DNA of 43,349 bases from an uncultured Bacteroidales bacterium. Lineage in GTDB: Bacteria; Bacteroidota; Bacteroidia; Bacteroidales; Paludibacteraceae. The translations under genes and the position numbers were made by a program. The notes below the pieces were generated by a model. That model saw only the letters and a list, made by a program, of their open reading frames with translations. It searched no databases and was not told the DNA's origin. The DNA is taken from positions 1 to 43,349 of the forward strand of contig CALCGX010000148.1 in assembly GCA_937901225.1 (NCBI GenBank), in the 5' to 3' direction. This document shows, in pieces, positions 24,916-34,660 of this stretch (position 1 is the stretch's first letter; the number at the start of each line of letters is the position of its first letter).

Positions 24916-26199
24916 TCATGACATCTTTTCTGGCGAAGTTTCTTGTATTCCGCTCACATAATCCGAGTATCGCAAACACATTGGTAACTTAGACTTTAAC
25001 AGCACTTCAAAAGAAGTTGTCATTCTATCCTTATCTCTTGTTACCGTGTGTCCCGTATATGTTATATCTGCCAATTTATTAAATATTTCAAAATTTGAAA
25101 ATTCAAAAACTTCATGCAAGAAATCTATTATAAAATTGACCGTATGAGTATCACCTAATGCATCATATGCAAAATCTATCGCTGTTATAGCAGGGGCATC
25201 ATCATGTCTTATAAATCTATATAAGAAAGTCTCTCTATTATCAGCTATTCGTATTATTAATTCATATCTAGAAGAGATTATTACATTAAATATCTGATTC
25301 TCGTTAAGTTTTGAATCACTTACCTTTTCTATTATCCATTTCCTTTGAGAAATAAGCTCCGTATCTAACGCATTCCGACTTGCATCATCGGTTACAATAT
25401 AATCATGCCAATATTTAAATTCTAATAAGCTTAATGGAGGCAGATGCTTTAATAAATTGTAATGATTTATCAACATCTGCATCTTCTCTCCGTATTTACA
25501 CCAACAATTATAACGCAACAATACCAATTCATCTTCGTCTATTTGACTGCGGACCAATTTTGCATACATTGCTTTGTATTTTCGCTCATCCAACTCGCTA
25601 CAATCAATAAGGTTAAAAATTTGATATAACACACGAAAATGTACAGCTGCATCTACGCGATTAGGAATATAAAATTCTCTTTCAAATAATGAGCTTGCTG
25701 ACACCACACGCATTTTATAGTTCACCGTATGGTCAAATCCTTTGTCAAATAATTCACGTATTTTAAGTTTTAACGCTCTCCGTCCTATTGCTTCACCATA
25801 CTTGTACCCACCTATTGCTTCTTGATATAGCTTTATTAGATGCTGATAATTATTGTCAAATTGTTGTACCTGATAAACTTCAGCAACATCTTTATAGTTA
25901 ATAGACACCTTTTCGTTTGCTTGTTGTTGCTCACGTAATGTTCTAACAAGATAGTATACGCTGAAGATTGCTACCAACGTCCCCAAAACACCTCCTATAA
26001 AATCACCATATAAGCCCCACTGAGAATGATCTGCAGGATACGAGATACTCCATTGGAATGTATTATGAAATGCATGTATAGCAATACCGCCCACTATTAG
26101 GCATATAACAACACAACATATAAATCCAATGTAATCGGGTAATAAATCACGCATCCGATTAATCCAAGTATCCTTTTCTGCTTTATTTTGTTCCTTCAT
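24916..26199 (-). CDS. Putative abortive-infection membrane protein (putAbiC)
   Basis: A 427-residue protein of the putative phage abortive infection (putAbiC) family. Two membrane helices lie at about 21-44 and 62-86, separated by the short loop with QWGLYGDFIGG; then VYYLVRTLREQQ leads into a helical cytoplasmic domain with FDNNYQHLIKLYQEA and a long KYKAMYAKLVRSQIDEDE..LLRYNCW segment, all typical of the family. The ATG at 26199 overlaps the HNH stop as ATGA; a longer start 4 codons up is less likely. Its mechanism is not established; it is presumed to act at the membrane when phage is sensed. It forms an operon with HNH and TIR genes. Confidence 0.8.
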   Translation of the reverse strand: MKEQNKAEKDTWINRMRDLLPDYIGFICCVVICLIVGGIAIHAFHNTFQWSISYPADHSQWGLYGDFIGGVLGTLVAIFSVYYLVRTLREQQQANEKVSINYKDVAEVYQVQQFDNNYQHLIKLYQEAIGGYKYGEAIGRRALKLKIRELFDKGFDHTVNYKMRVVSASSLFEREFYIPNRVDAAVHFRVLYQIFNLIDCSELDERKYKAMYAKLVRSQIDEDELVLLRYNCWCKYGEKMQMLINHYNLLKHLPPLSLLEFKYWHDYIVTDDASRNALDTELISQRKWIIEKVSDSKLNENQIFNVIISSRYELIIRIADNRETFLYRFIRHDDAPAITAIDFAYDALGDTHTVNFIIDFLHEVFEFSNFEIFNKLADITYTGHTVTRDKDRMTTSFEVLLKSKLPMCLRYSDYVSGIQETSPEKMS

Positions 26200-26519
26200 G
26201 ATATACGCCAAGTTTGAACTTTTTCAACGTTCACATTCTTTTCTGCTTGTATTGTAGTAGTGAAATTAGGATAATCATCACCTTTGCTTCTATTATTTTG
26301 CCATTGTAATGCATTAAGATTCTCTATTTCATCGCTACCTCCTAATACTACTGGCTTTAGATGATCTATTTCCCATCCATACTTACCTTGCATACCATAG
26401 TATTTACGACCAATCCATGCCCCTGCAAAATCCTTTCTCCATTCAGCAGGATTGTATCCTGCAACCCTAGTCGCTTTTTCCCATACTTGCTCAATTTGAG
26501 CATCTGTAAAATTTGCCAT
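26196..26519 (-). CDS. HNH endonuclease
   Basis: A 107-residue protein made up mainly of an HNH domain: WEIDHLKPVVLGGSDEIENL with D52/H53, then NALQWQNNRSKGD with the Asn and Lys of the motif. The zinc-Cys pairs of some HNH families are absent. It is the middle gene of a TIR-HNH-putAbiC set: 24 bases after the TIR gene, and overlapping the putAbiC start. It could be the nucleic-acid-cutting effector of that set. Alone, its target cannot be predicted. Confidence 0.8.
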   Translation of the reverse strand: MANFTDAQIEQVWEKATRVAGYNPAEWRKDFAGAWIGRKYYGMQGKYGWEIDHLKPVVLGGSDEIENLNALQWQNNRSKGDDYPNFTTTIQAEKNVNVEKVQTWRIS

Positions 26520-26543
26520 AATAATCTATACTTTTTACTATTA

Positions 26544-27779
26544 TTAATCGAAATGTTTATATGCTTTTTCAGTTAATTGATATTTTGGGAAACCATTATC
26601 TTCGCCAATATATTCAATAAATCCCAATGATGATAGACGACTTAAACATGAACGCCACTCAGCTTTCTCGCGTGCTGAGTTTATAGTATACTCTGTGGCG
26701 CCTAACATCATTAATCCACTTCCACCTAAAAATTCAGTATAAAACATAGAATCATCATCAGACTCTACCCAAAGTTTTAACTTATTGATATCTTCTTCAC
26801 TTAAATCTATATCTTTAATTTGAACCCTCTCATATATAAAAGAAGATACTGTTTCTAGAAAAGAATTTCTTTTGCGTTCCCAAATATTAGCATCTATATC
26901 CGACTTACCAAACCAATCTAGAATACGCATTTTCCAATCGTTGAGTCGAGATTTGGCTTCATTTGTATTCACTTTGATTGCTATTTCATGACTAGTAACC
27001 ACTGCATCCATCTGATCATATTCCATATCATTTGTTAGAAAAGAACAATATTCACTTTGCAAGACCCAAGCTGCTCCCATTTCGTTTAATGATACATGGC
27101 TATTATAGAATCTTGGAGAGTGGATAAAAATAACGAACAGGTCATAATTCACGAAATGAGTTTTGATCTCATCAAGAAAATTTTTACCATTACCTATCCA
27201 ATACCCTGGGATAGATGAGCAGAATATCTCCTCTTGTCCTAATCCCATAGTATTAAGTAAATCAATCAATGCTTCTGCAAACTTTTGGTCAGCCGAGGAA
27301 TGACTGATAAATATCTTTTTTATCTTATCATTTGGAGTACTAGTTGTTTTAAGTTCTTGAAAAGGTATGTATGGTAATTTTTCCAATATAGACTCCAAAG
27401 CTACAATTTTTCGAGAAATTTCTTTTTTATATTCCACCAACCAATCCTCATTACCCATAACTGTAGCAATATATCCTGCTTTTGAAAAATCGTTATAATA
27501 ATTATTATTGGGGATATCAAAAGCCTGTTGAAGTATTTCCTCGGTTACATTTTCCCATTTAATCTTTTCTTGTTTAAAGATCTCGAACGCAGCTTCATCA
27601 TATTGTTTCTTCGACTTATAACCATATCCATACATAGAAGAAATATCTACAAATGGAACATCTATTGATAACAAATTCCGTCCTACATCTATTCGTAGTG
27701 CAATTTCAGTTTCAAAACGATGCTTATCCCAAATTAAAACCGCTTTGTGTATTTCCATATTTTCTCTTTTCTTTGCCAT
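26544..27779 (-). CDS. TIR-domain protein with C-terminal winged helix
   Basis: A 411-residue protein. Residues 1-150 are a unique N-terminal region; 152-250 is a TIR domain (KKIFISHSSADQKFAEAL, then a helix SLNEMGAAWVL with candidate catalytic E233); the C-terminal 75 residues look like a winged helix (LSRLSSLGFIEYIGEDNG.PKYQLT). TIR domains cut NAD or make signals in antiphage defence. It is the first gene of a set with HNH and putAbiC and follows the AlbA_2 gene by 60 bases. The DNA-binding-like tail could autoregulate or sense DNA. This combination is not one I recognise as a named system. Confidence 0.7.
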   Translation of the reverse strand: MAKKRENMEIHKAVLIWDKHRFETEIALRIDVGRNLLSIDVPFVDISSMYGYGYKSKKQYDEAAFEIFKQEKIKWENVTEEILQQAFDIPNNNYYNDFSKAGYIATVMGNEDWLVEYKKEISRKIVALESILEKLPYIPFQELKTTSTPNDKIKKIFISHSSADQKFAEALIDLLNTMGLGQEEIFCSSIPGYWIGNGKNFLDEIKTHFVNYDLFVIFIHSPRFYNSHVSLNEMGAAWVLQSEYCSFLTNDMEYDQMDAVVTSHEIAIKVNTNEAKSRLNDWKMRILDWFGKSDIDANIWERKRNSFLETVSSFIYERVQIKDIDLSEEDINKLKLWVESDDDSMFYTEFLGGSGLMMLGATEYTINSAREKAEWRSCLSRLSSLGFIEYIGEDNGFPKYQLTEKAYKHFD

Positions 27780-27839
27780 ACCTTTGTTAATTTATTTTCT
27801 CGTTCTTCTCTCGGTGATGAGTCGGTTGGTAAAGTGCAG

Positions 27840-29357
27840 CTATTGTGTTACTACTTGCCAATAGCCCTCTTTACGACCACCTATGCGGTGAAGAAGACCT
27901 CGTTCCTGTAATGTTTTAATATTTCGTGCCACATTTCGCTCATGAATTCCAATAATATCCACTAATTCACGTGTAGTAATACGAGGATTCTCACTAATTA
28001 AATACAAAATCTTTTCTGACGTTTTTTCTGGCATCTTTTCTGACGTCTTTTCTGGCATCTTTCCTGACAACTCTCCGCTTAGGGGTACAGCGACATCACC
28101 TTTCAGAGGTTTATCGGCAGTAGTTCCATTCACATTAATCACGAACTGTACTCGATCTGGTGCAAAGGATTGTTTGTAAGTAGGCACAACACCCGTTGCA
28201 TCACTCCACACGGAAATAATACTTGGAATACCGCTACCAGCTCGCTCGCCAATACCAATCAAACTGAACATCTTCATCAATGTAGCATTACGTGGATCAG
28301 ATATACCTCCCTCTAGAGCCGTCTTTAAACTGATACGCATATCACCTGGATTAGCAAAAGAGATTTTATCAAGTCCTTTAATAACAACAGTCCCTTGACG
28401 ACCATAATAGTCGGCATGCACAAGCGTGTTAAGCAACGCTTCACGGATAGACTCATGCAATTTAGTATCATCCACACGTGTATTATTTTCCAATTGAAAA
28501 GGTACGGGGAGATCACTAGTCAGTCTATTTATGATACGGAAATAGAAATCAAAGAGATTACCACTCCAGTCTCCAGAAGATGATACCACACGGTGCGTCC
28601 AACGAATAGACGGATCCATGCGCTCTTGATAGTCCAAGAAATACTGAGAAAACTCACGAACAATCTCATACTCATAGCCAAACATCAACAAACCCGCAAT
28701 AGTAGGATGGAGTTTATTATCTTCATTAGAAAGCCCCATAGCACCAATGCGACGAAGAAATAACTCATCGTCTAGTTTTGACCATGCATGATTAGTATGC
28801 TTAGCATTGAAACGGATACGATAATCGTTGATAGTATCCTGACAAAAGATAGAATAATCCATCTCCGTTAATACCTTAGTATCCAAACTTATAGGCGAGG
28901 CATCCCTTAACATCGCAAGCACTTGTTCACGCGTGCAATGGAAATCTCCCTCGTGATTGCGACGATAAGTGCCTTTGATTGGGTCTGTGCCTACATATAC
29001 AGGACGCATCTCTCTTTCTGCACGAGGGACTTCAATAACAACAATCTGCTTATCCTCAACAGTCTGAACCGATACCATCTTATCGGTTAGGATATTAAGA
29101 CTAATCTTTTGCTGATTGTTGATAGTATTCCAGAAATCACGAACAAGCTCATCGGGATTATTGACACCCGTGATGTGCAATTGATGCTTTTTGTCTTCCT
29201 CTACGCCCAATACTATAAGTCCACCTTCCGAATTAGCAAACGACGAATATGTCTCCCAAATGCTATTAGGAAGACCTTTAGTCGCTTTCTTAACCTCTAA
29301 ACAATTATCCTCTCTGTATTCGGATAATTTGCTAATATCGAAATAGAACTTATTCAT
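27840..29357 (-). CDS. AlbA_2 (Schlafen-like) ATP-binding regulator
   Basis: A 505-residue protein. The N-terminal AlbA_2 domain (residues 15-140) has CLEVKKA and SSFANSEGGLIVLGVEED; the central part has an HATPase_c_4 region (ALEGGISDPRNA, IGERAGSGIPSI); the tail is a winged helix (RITTRELVDIIGIHERNVARNIKTL). Between them is a linker of three EKTSEKMP-like repeats, encoded by 24-base DNA repeats. This family is often called a transcriptional regulator and is common beside defence genes. Here it has a perfect promoter and is the first gene of the defence block, so it may control the TIR, HNH and putAbiC genes. Confidence 0.85.
   Translation of the reverse strand: MNKFYFDISKLSEYREDNCLEVKKATKGLPNSIWETYSSFANSEGGLIVLGVEEDKKHQLHITGVNNPDELVRDFWNTINNQQKISLNILTDKMVSVQTVEDKQIVVIEVPRAEREMRPVYVGTDPIKGTYRRNHEGDFHCTREQVLAMLRDASPISLDTKVLTEMDYSIFCQDTINDYRIRFNAKHTNHAWSKLDDELFLRRIGAMGLSNEDNKLHPTIAGLLMFGYEYEIVREFSQYFLDYQERMDPSIRWTHRVVSSSGDWSGNLFDFYFRIINRLTSDLPVPFQLENNTRVDDTKLHESIREALLNTLVHADYYGRQGTVVIKGLDKISFANPGDMRISLKTALEGGISDPRNATLMKMFSLIGIGERAGSGIPSIISVWSDATGVVPTYKQSFAPDRVQFVINVNGTTADKPLKGDVAVPLSGELSGKMPEKTSEKMPEKTSEKILYLISENPRITTRELVDIIGIHERNVARNIKTLQERGLLHRIGGRKEGYWQVVTQ
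28010..28067. repeat. 24-base tandem repeats in the AlbA_2 gene
   Basis: Two and a half copies of a 24-base unit (CTTTTCTGACGT..TTCTGGCAT) encode the EKTSEKMP linker. Copy number could vary by slippage without shifting the frame. Confidence 0.7.
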
Positions 29358-29384
29358 TTGTTCGGCAATATTTCATTAAGCGTG

Positions 29385-29415
29385 CAAAGTTACAAAAAAA
29401 AATGAACATACGCAA
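29385..29415 (-). promoter_or_regulatory. Promoter of the AlbA_2 gene/defence block
   Basis: TTG (29415-29413), 20 bases rich in Ts, TAACTTTG (29392-29385). The ATG follows 28 bases later. Confidence 0.8.
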
Positions 29416-29427
29416 GCCTGCGAGCAA

Positions 29428-29550
29428 TTTTTTGAAAAATAGATAGATTTATCTATTGAATATGCCATTCACATTCACGATAAAAGCTTGCTTGTGAGAG
29501 TGAAGAGTGAGTGGCATATTCAGAAGGCGAAGCCGTATTTTTCAAAAAAG
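29428..29550. mobile_element. MITE-like palindromic element with 9-bp flanking repeat
   Basis: Terminal inverted repeats TTTTTTGAAAAATA (29428-29441) and TATTTTTCAAAAAA (29536-29549) bound the element. Inside are ATAGATA/TATCTAT and an 11-bp stem TGAATATGCCA (29457-29467) with TGGCATATTCA (29512-29522), extended by TCAC/GTGA pairs. TGCGAGCAA flanks both sides (29419-29427, 29551-29559) like a target duplication. The element codes for nothing, so it would depend on a transposase from elsewhere. Confidence 0.55.
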
Positions 29551-29557
29551 TGCGAGC

Positions 29558-29749
29558 AACTGCTGAAGTATGGACTGCATTGGGAATGCAGTAACTTCGA
29601 GGTGGGCTCGTGAGCATTGCGAACGAGGTCGGTGCCCTCGACGTTACAAAAAAATAATTGCGAACTGCTGAAGTATGGACTGCATTGGGATACAGTAACT
29701 CCGAAGAGGGGCCCACAAAGTGGGAGGTGCCATCGAAGTTACAAAAAAC
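29558..29749 (-). repeat. Two tandem copies of a folded repeat
   Basis: Copy 1 (29558-29656) and copy 2 (29663-29749) share AACTGCTGAAGTATGG, ACTGCATTGGG and a GTAAC...GTTAC frame. Each folds into a short hairpin (ACTGCATT/AATGCAGT in copy 1) and a longer stem closed by GTAAC/GTTAC. Differences in copy 2 keep pairing as T-G wobbles only if the minus strand is the RNA. Confidence 0.55.
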
Positions 29750-29777
29750 TTTTTAATTATGCAAATATGCTGAATCT

Positions 29778-30863
29778 TTATAGCGTCCCTAAAATGATTC
29801 TTGCGATGCGTTCTACATCCTCTACTGCCAATGTGTAATACAATGGCAAGCACAATATGCGAGAAGCAATATCCTCGGAGATTGGCATCTCTACATATGG
29901 CACAATGTCCTTAAACGTGTTTAGTGATGGATAGAAATATCTGCGGGCAAAGACATGCTCTGCTTGCAAGGCTTTCTCTACACGCAATAATGTTTCTTCT
30001 GAATCAAAAATCACTGGGAAATAGCTATAGTTACAACTATCATCGTTAATCTTTTGGAAATGCAATGTAGGATTAACCTCCAGTAATTGCTTGTAAAGCA
30101 TATATTTTTCTTTGCGGTCATCCAAAGCGGCTTGCAAATATTTCAAGTTCGCCAAACCTACAGAAGCATGCACCTCCGTCATCTTCAAGTTAGATCCCTC
30201 CTCTACGACATTCGTTTTATCTTCTGAGAAGCCAAAGAAACGGATGCGTTTCATCTTGGCATCCAACTCTGCATCGTTGGTAAAGCAGCCCCCACCCTCG
30301 CCAGAATTTAGCATCTTGGTCGCATGGTAACTGGTGCAAGACACATCGCCATAAGCAAAGATACTCTTGCCCTTGTACTGCACACCTACTGAGTGACAAG
30401 CATCGTAAATGACTTTTAAGTTATGCTTCTTTGCGATTGCCTCAATAGCCTCAATCTCACAAGTATTACCAAATACATGCACAGGCATGATCGCCACTGT
30501 CTTATCTGTAATAGCAGCCTCAATTTGGGCTGGATCGATATTGAGTGTGTTAGGATTGATATCTGCATATACAGGCGTACAACCTTCGTACATAATTGCA
30601 CTAGTTGTAGCTATAAATGAGAATGGCGAAGTAATGATCTCACCCTTCAAACCCAATGCACGGATTGCCAATTGCAATGCTATTGTACCATTTACCACTA
30701 CTGTGTGATTAGGTACACCATGCCACTCTGCCACCTCACGCTCAAATTGCTGGAGCAATGGTCCATTGTGCGTCATCACACCCGAATCCCATACCTTTTG
30801 TAGGTATTCGTTCACTTCATTTAGTGGTGCCAAAGTTGGCATTGTTACGTATATATTCTTCAT
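29778..30863 (-). CDS. DegT/DnrJ/EryC1 sugar aminotransferase
   Basis: A 361-residue PLP enzyme with all landmarks: PLP-ring Asp D154 in VIYDACHSVG, Schiff-base Lys K183 in SYHATKMLNSGEGGG and the N-terminal VVNGTIALQLAI. The family moves an amino group to a 3- or 4-keto NDP-sugar. In this operon it follows a Gfo/Idh reductase and an NDP-hexose 2,3-dehydratase, so the product is likely an amino-deoxy sugar, as with forosamine-type pathways (SpnO, SpnN, SpnR). Which carbon it acts on cannot be fixed from sequence. Confidence 0.9.
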   Translation of the reverse strand: MKNIYVTMPTLAPLNEVNEYLQKVWDSGVMTHNGPLLQQFEREVAEWHGVPNHTVVVNGTIALQLAIRALGLKGEIITSPFSFIATTSAIMYEGCTPVYADINPNTLNIDPAQIEAAITDKTVAIMPVHVFGNTCEIEAIEAIAKKHNLKVIYDACHSVGVQYKGKSIFAYGDVSCTSYHATKMLNSGEGGGCFTNDAELDAKMKRIRFFGFSEDKTNVVEEGSNLKMTEVHASVGLANLKYLQAALDDRKEKYMLYKQLLEVNPTLHFQKINDDSCNYSYFPVIFDSEETLLRVEKALQAEHVFARRYFYPSLNTFKDIVPYVEMPISEDIASRILCLPLYYTLAVEDVERIARIILGTL

Positions 30864-30919
30864 ATTTTGTTTAATGTTTAATGTTTAATGAGTTAGTGTT
30901 TAACGATTTAACGATTCGC
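30864..30919. repeat. TGTTTAATG phrase repeats
   Basis: Three GTTTAATG units and two TTTAACGAT units fill this gap. Similar GTTTAGTG phrases appear at 37625-37650 and 42961-43000. Confidence 0.55.
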
Positions 30920-31885
30920 TCACTCCTTCACTCCTACTTCATTCTCTTTAATACGCATCAAGACTTTTGTCTGATTCAAAAACTCATTTCTCCATTCCTC
31001 TGCATGGGTAGCATGATTAGCTACAAAATAGCGCATCTCTTCTTCAAAATGATTGCATGCTGGCATTTGATAGGATGTCTGACCCTCTTGCGTCTCAATC
31101 AGCAATGTGCTGCAGAAGTCTGGTGGCAAAGCATAAGCACGCTCCAACGACAAGACTCCTTTACTTCCCCATAGAACTTGTTGGCTTTTGTATTTATTAT
31201 TAAAGCCAGTTACTAGATTAGCCACTCGACCGTTGCCAAAATCAAGCAATATGGTGGCATGTGTCTCTACCTCACAACCATCCTCTTTACTCAACACGGC
31301 ATGTACGTGTTGTGGTTCGCAGTTATAAAAATGACGAGCAGAGTGAACCAAATATGCACAAGCATCTAGCACGCAACCTCCACCTAATGATTTCTTATAG
31401 CGGAAGTCTGTTGCTGCTATCGGCGGAAAACCAAACCATCCTTGGAACAACTGTACATCGCCTATAGCGCCATCTGCAATCAGTTGGTTCTTCACCTTAT
31501 GCTGCGCATGGAATTGGTACATAAATCCCTCAAAGATTGGGATATTATACTGAATACCCAATTCAGCCATTCGTTCGGCATCAGCCATAGAACCAGCCAA
31601 AGGTTTCTCGCACAAAATATTCTTGCGATATGGCGCCACCTGCTCTACAATCTGCAAATGGATGGCATTAGGAGTTGAAATATAAACCGATTCAAACTCA
31701 TAGGTATTCAACACATATTGCAGATCCGTCTCAAATGGCACGCCGAAGCGTTCCGCTACGATAGCACGCTTGTTCTCGTCGGTATCCACCACGCATACCA
31801 CTTCTGTAACACCAGAATTCATCAACGCTGGGATAGAACAGCGTTGGGCTATATTACCACATCCTATTACTACAAATTTCATCAT
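30920..31885 (-). CDS. Gfo/Idh/MocA oxidoreductase (likely 3-ketoreductase)
   Basis: A 321-residue protein with the NAD(P)-binding GCGNIAQRC (8-16) and the family motif CEKPLAGS (E93-K94-P95). Family members TylC1/OleW/SpnN-type reduce the 3-keto group formed by NDP-hexose 2,3-dehydratases; the dehydratase gene lies immediately upstream and overlaps it by 4 bases (ATGA), so the same role is likely here. A general sugar dehydrogenase remains possible. Confidence 0.85.
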   Translation of the reverse strand: MMKFVVIGCGNIAQRCSIPALMNSGVTEVVCVVDTDENKRAIVAERFGVPFETDLQYVLNTYEFESVYISTPNAIHLQIVEQVAPYRKNILCEKPLAGSMADAERMAELGIQYNIPIFEGFMYQFHAQHKVKNQLIADGAIGDVQLFQGWFGFPPIAATDFRYKKSLGGGCVLDACAYLVHSARHFYNCEPQHVHAVLSKEDGCEVETHATILLDFGNGRVANLVTGFNNKYKSQQVLWGSKGVLSLERAYALPPDFCSTLLIETQEGQTSYQMPACNHFEEEMRYFVANHATHAEEWRNEFLNQTKVLMRIKENEVGVKE

Positions 31886-33249
31886 ATATACTTGATAGCA
31901 GCTATTAGACTGCGAGCTTGAATGTTCAAATAATTGTTATAGCGTAAGAAATCATTAATCTGCCCCAAAGTCAACCATTGATAGGTAGCAGGGAGTTCGA
32001 TTGGGAAATCATCGTCTGCCATAATCAGCATATTGCGGTTTTGCTCGTGATAGAAACGTCCGCCTTCCTCAGACTGAAGGGTGTCGAAAATCACTTGCTC
32101 AGGTTTGGCATTTAGCACATAGTCTGTAAATGGTGGTTTGATTGCGCCATTGAAGATATTACCTGTCAAGCATTGTACGGTAGGTGCCAACTCAAAGACA
32201 TCTAAGTTACCACATTCCAATTTGGCCTGTACCAAGAAATGCAACACCCCATTGATCTGCTTTACCACGAAAGCACAGAGTCCTTGCTGCATCGGTTGAA
32301 CTAATGGTTGGCACCATGAGCGCACCTCACGGTTATCAATGCTCACACGCACACCCATCACACGGAAATACTTGCCATCATGACGAGCGATTTCGTGATC
32401 TGCAATATACCAATCGGATATCGCATTGAGTGGTACACGCGATACCGACAAGTCGTAACTAGCCTTGAGATTGGTTAACCAAGAAAGAATCTCAGGCAAG
32501 GTGTGCAGACCATCTTTGCGCTGCGCAGAAGCCATCATGCTTTGTCCAAGTGGCGACATTGTTGCTAGAGAAACTTCGTCTTGGTATTGCGTAAAGTCGA
32601 TACCTGAAATCACCGTGCGGGTGTCCATATTCACTAGATTGTCGTGCTGCATCAGTTCCTTGATCTGACCCAATGTCATCCAGCAAAAGTCCTCATATAC
32701 AGGCACTTCCTCATCGACCTTGATGATAATATTGCGATTACGCTTGCGCAAGAAACGGGCACCTTGCTCCGATTGGAGTTGGTCCAGGATAATTTGATGT
32801 GGTTGCGCATTGCGGAAATAATCTAGATATGCAACCTTCTTGCCACCATGCACTTGGGTGTAGTTGCTCTTTGTAGCTTGGATAGTAGGCGAGATTTGCA
32901 CACAGTTTACATTGCCTGGCTCAATCTTCGTCTGCATCAAGAAGTATAGTACCCCATCCATCTCTTTGGTTAAAATACCCAAGTAGCCAATCTCAGGTTG
33001 ATTGATGATAGGTTGCGACCATTGATATGGCTTTGGGTAATCTGTAGAAACCTGAATACCTTCTATTGAGAAGAACTTACCCGATTGGTGATGCAGACTA
33101 CCATCCTCTGCCATATGCCATCCTTCCATTTCTGCAAAAGGAATCTCCTCCACAGAGACATGTACCTCTTGGTTACGACGCAAAATCCATTGATGGATCT
33201 CTTGCGTCGAGCAGAAAGGGTTATCCGTATGTACAAGTGATTTAAGCAT
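31882..33249 (-). CDS. NDP-hexose 2,3-dehydratase
   Basis: A 455-residue protein made of two homologous halves (about 1-225 and 226-455). Each half has GKFF..G..V..D, a WxQP motif, GVLxFLxQxKxExGN and PTxQ, which marks the EvaA/TylX3/OleV/SpnO family. It removes water across C2-C3 of a 4-keto-6-deoxy NDP-hexose, giving a 2-deoxy-3-keto sugar. Such enzymes are best known from antibiotic sugars and are less expected in a Bacteroidales glycan. The ATG at 33249 is used; TTG two codons up overlaps the ABC stop. It is cotranscribed with the Gfo/Idh gene. RmlA/RmlB-type genes for the precursor are not in the window. Confidence 0.85.
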   Translation of the reverse strand: MLKSLVHTDNPFCSTQEIHQWILRRNQEVHVSVEEIPFAEMEGWHMAEDGSLHHQSGKFFSIEGIQVSTDYPKPYQWSQPIINQPEIGYLGILTKEMDGVLYFLMQTKIEPGNVNCVQISPTIQATKSNYTQVHGGKKVAYLDYFRNAQPHQIILDQLQSEQGARFLRKRNRNIIIKVDEEVPVYEDFCWMTLGQIKELMQHDNLVNMDTRTVISGIDFTQYQDEVSLATMSPLGQSMMASAQRKDGLHTLPEILSWLTNLKASYDLSVSRVPLNAISDWYIADHEIARHDGKYFRVMGVRVSIDNREVRSWCQPLVQPMQQGLCAFVVKQINGVLHFLVQAKLECGNLDVFELAPTVQCLTGNIFNGAIKPPFTDYVLNAKPEQVIFDTLQSEEGGRFYHEQNRNMLIMADDDFPIELPATYQWLTLGQINDFLRYNNYLNIQARSLIAAIKYI

Positions 33250-33251
33250 TA

Positions 33252-34538
<1,287 letters not shown>

Positions 34539-34660
34539 TGTGTTTAATTTTTAAGACAATTCAAGTCAACTTGATTGTCAATTATTGTCAATTCTAGGGG
34601 TATATTGTTTTGTGATTGAATGATGATTGCGTTGCAACCATAGCAATCACAAACAATAAC
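34539..34660. promoter_or_regulatory. Leader of the Wzt gene with octamer array 2 and hairpin
   Basis: Octamers at 34554, 34564, 34576 and 34586 (steps 10, 12, 10; minus orientation) lie 16-55 bases before the ATG. An imperfect 15-bp inverted repeat centred on TTTGTGATTG (from about 34610) and CAATCACAAA (to about 34655) lies further up and may end the GxxExxY transcript. Confidence 0.5.

Larger units (their letters stand above)
29358..29777. other. Gene-free stretch of structured repeats
   Basis: Apart from the promoter at 29385-29415, this gap is filled by a MITE-like palindrome (29428-29550) and two tandem copies of a folded repeat (29558-29749). No gene is supported; the short frames here only read through repeats. 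Confidence 0.7.

Noticed and set aside
29558..29749. CRISPR array
   Set aside because: Only two long repeat copies next to each other with no short regular spacers and no cas genes; the copies fold as structured repeats.
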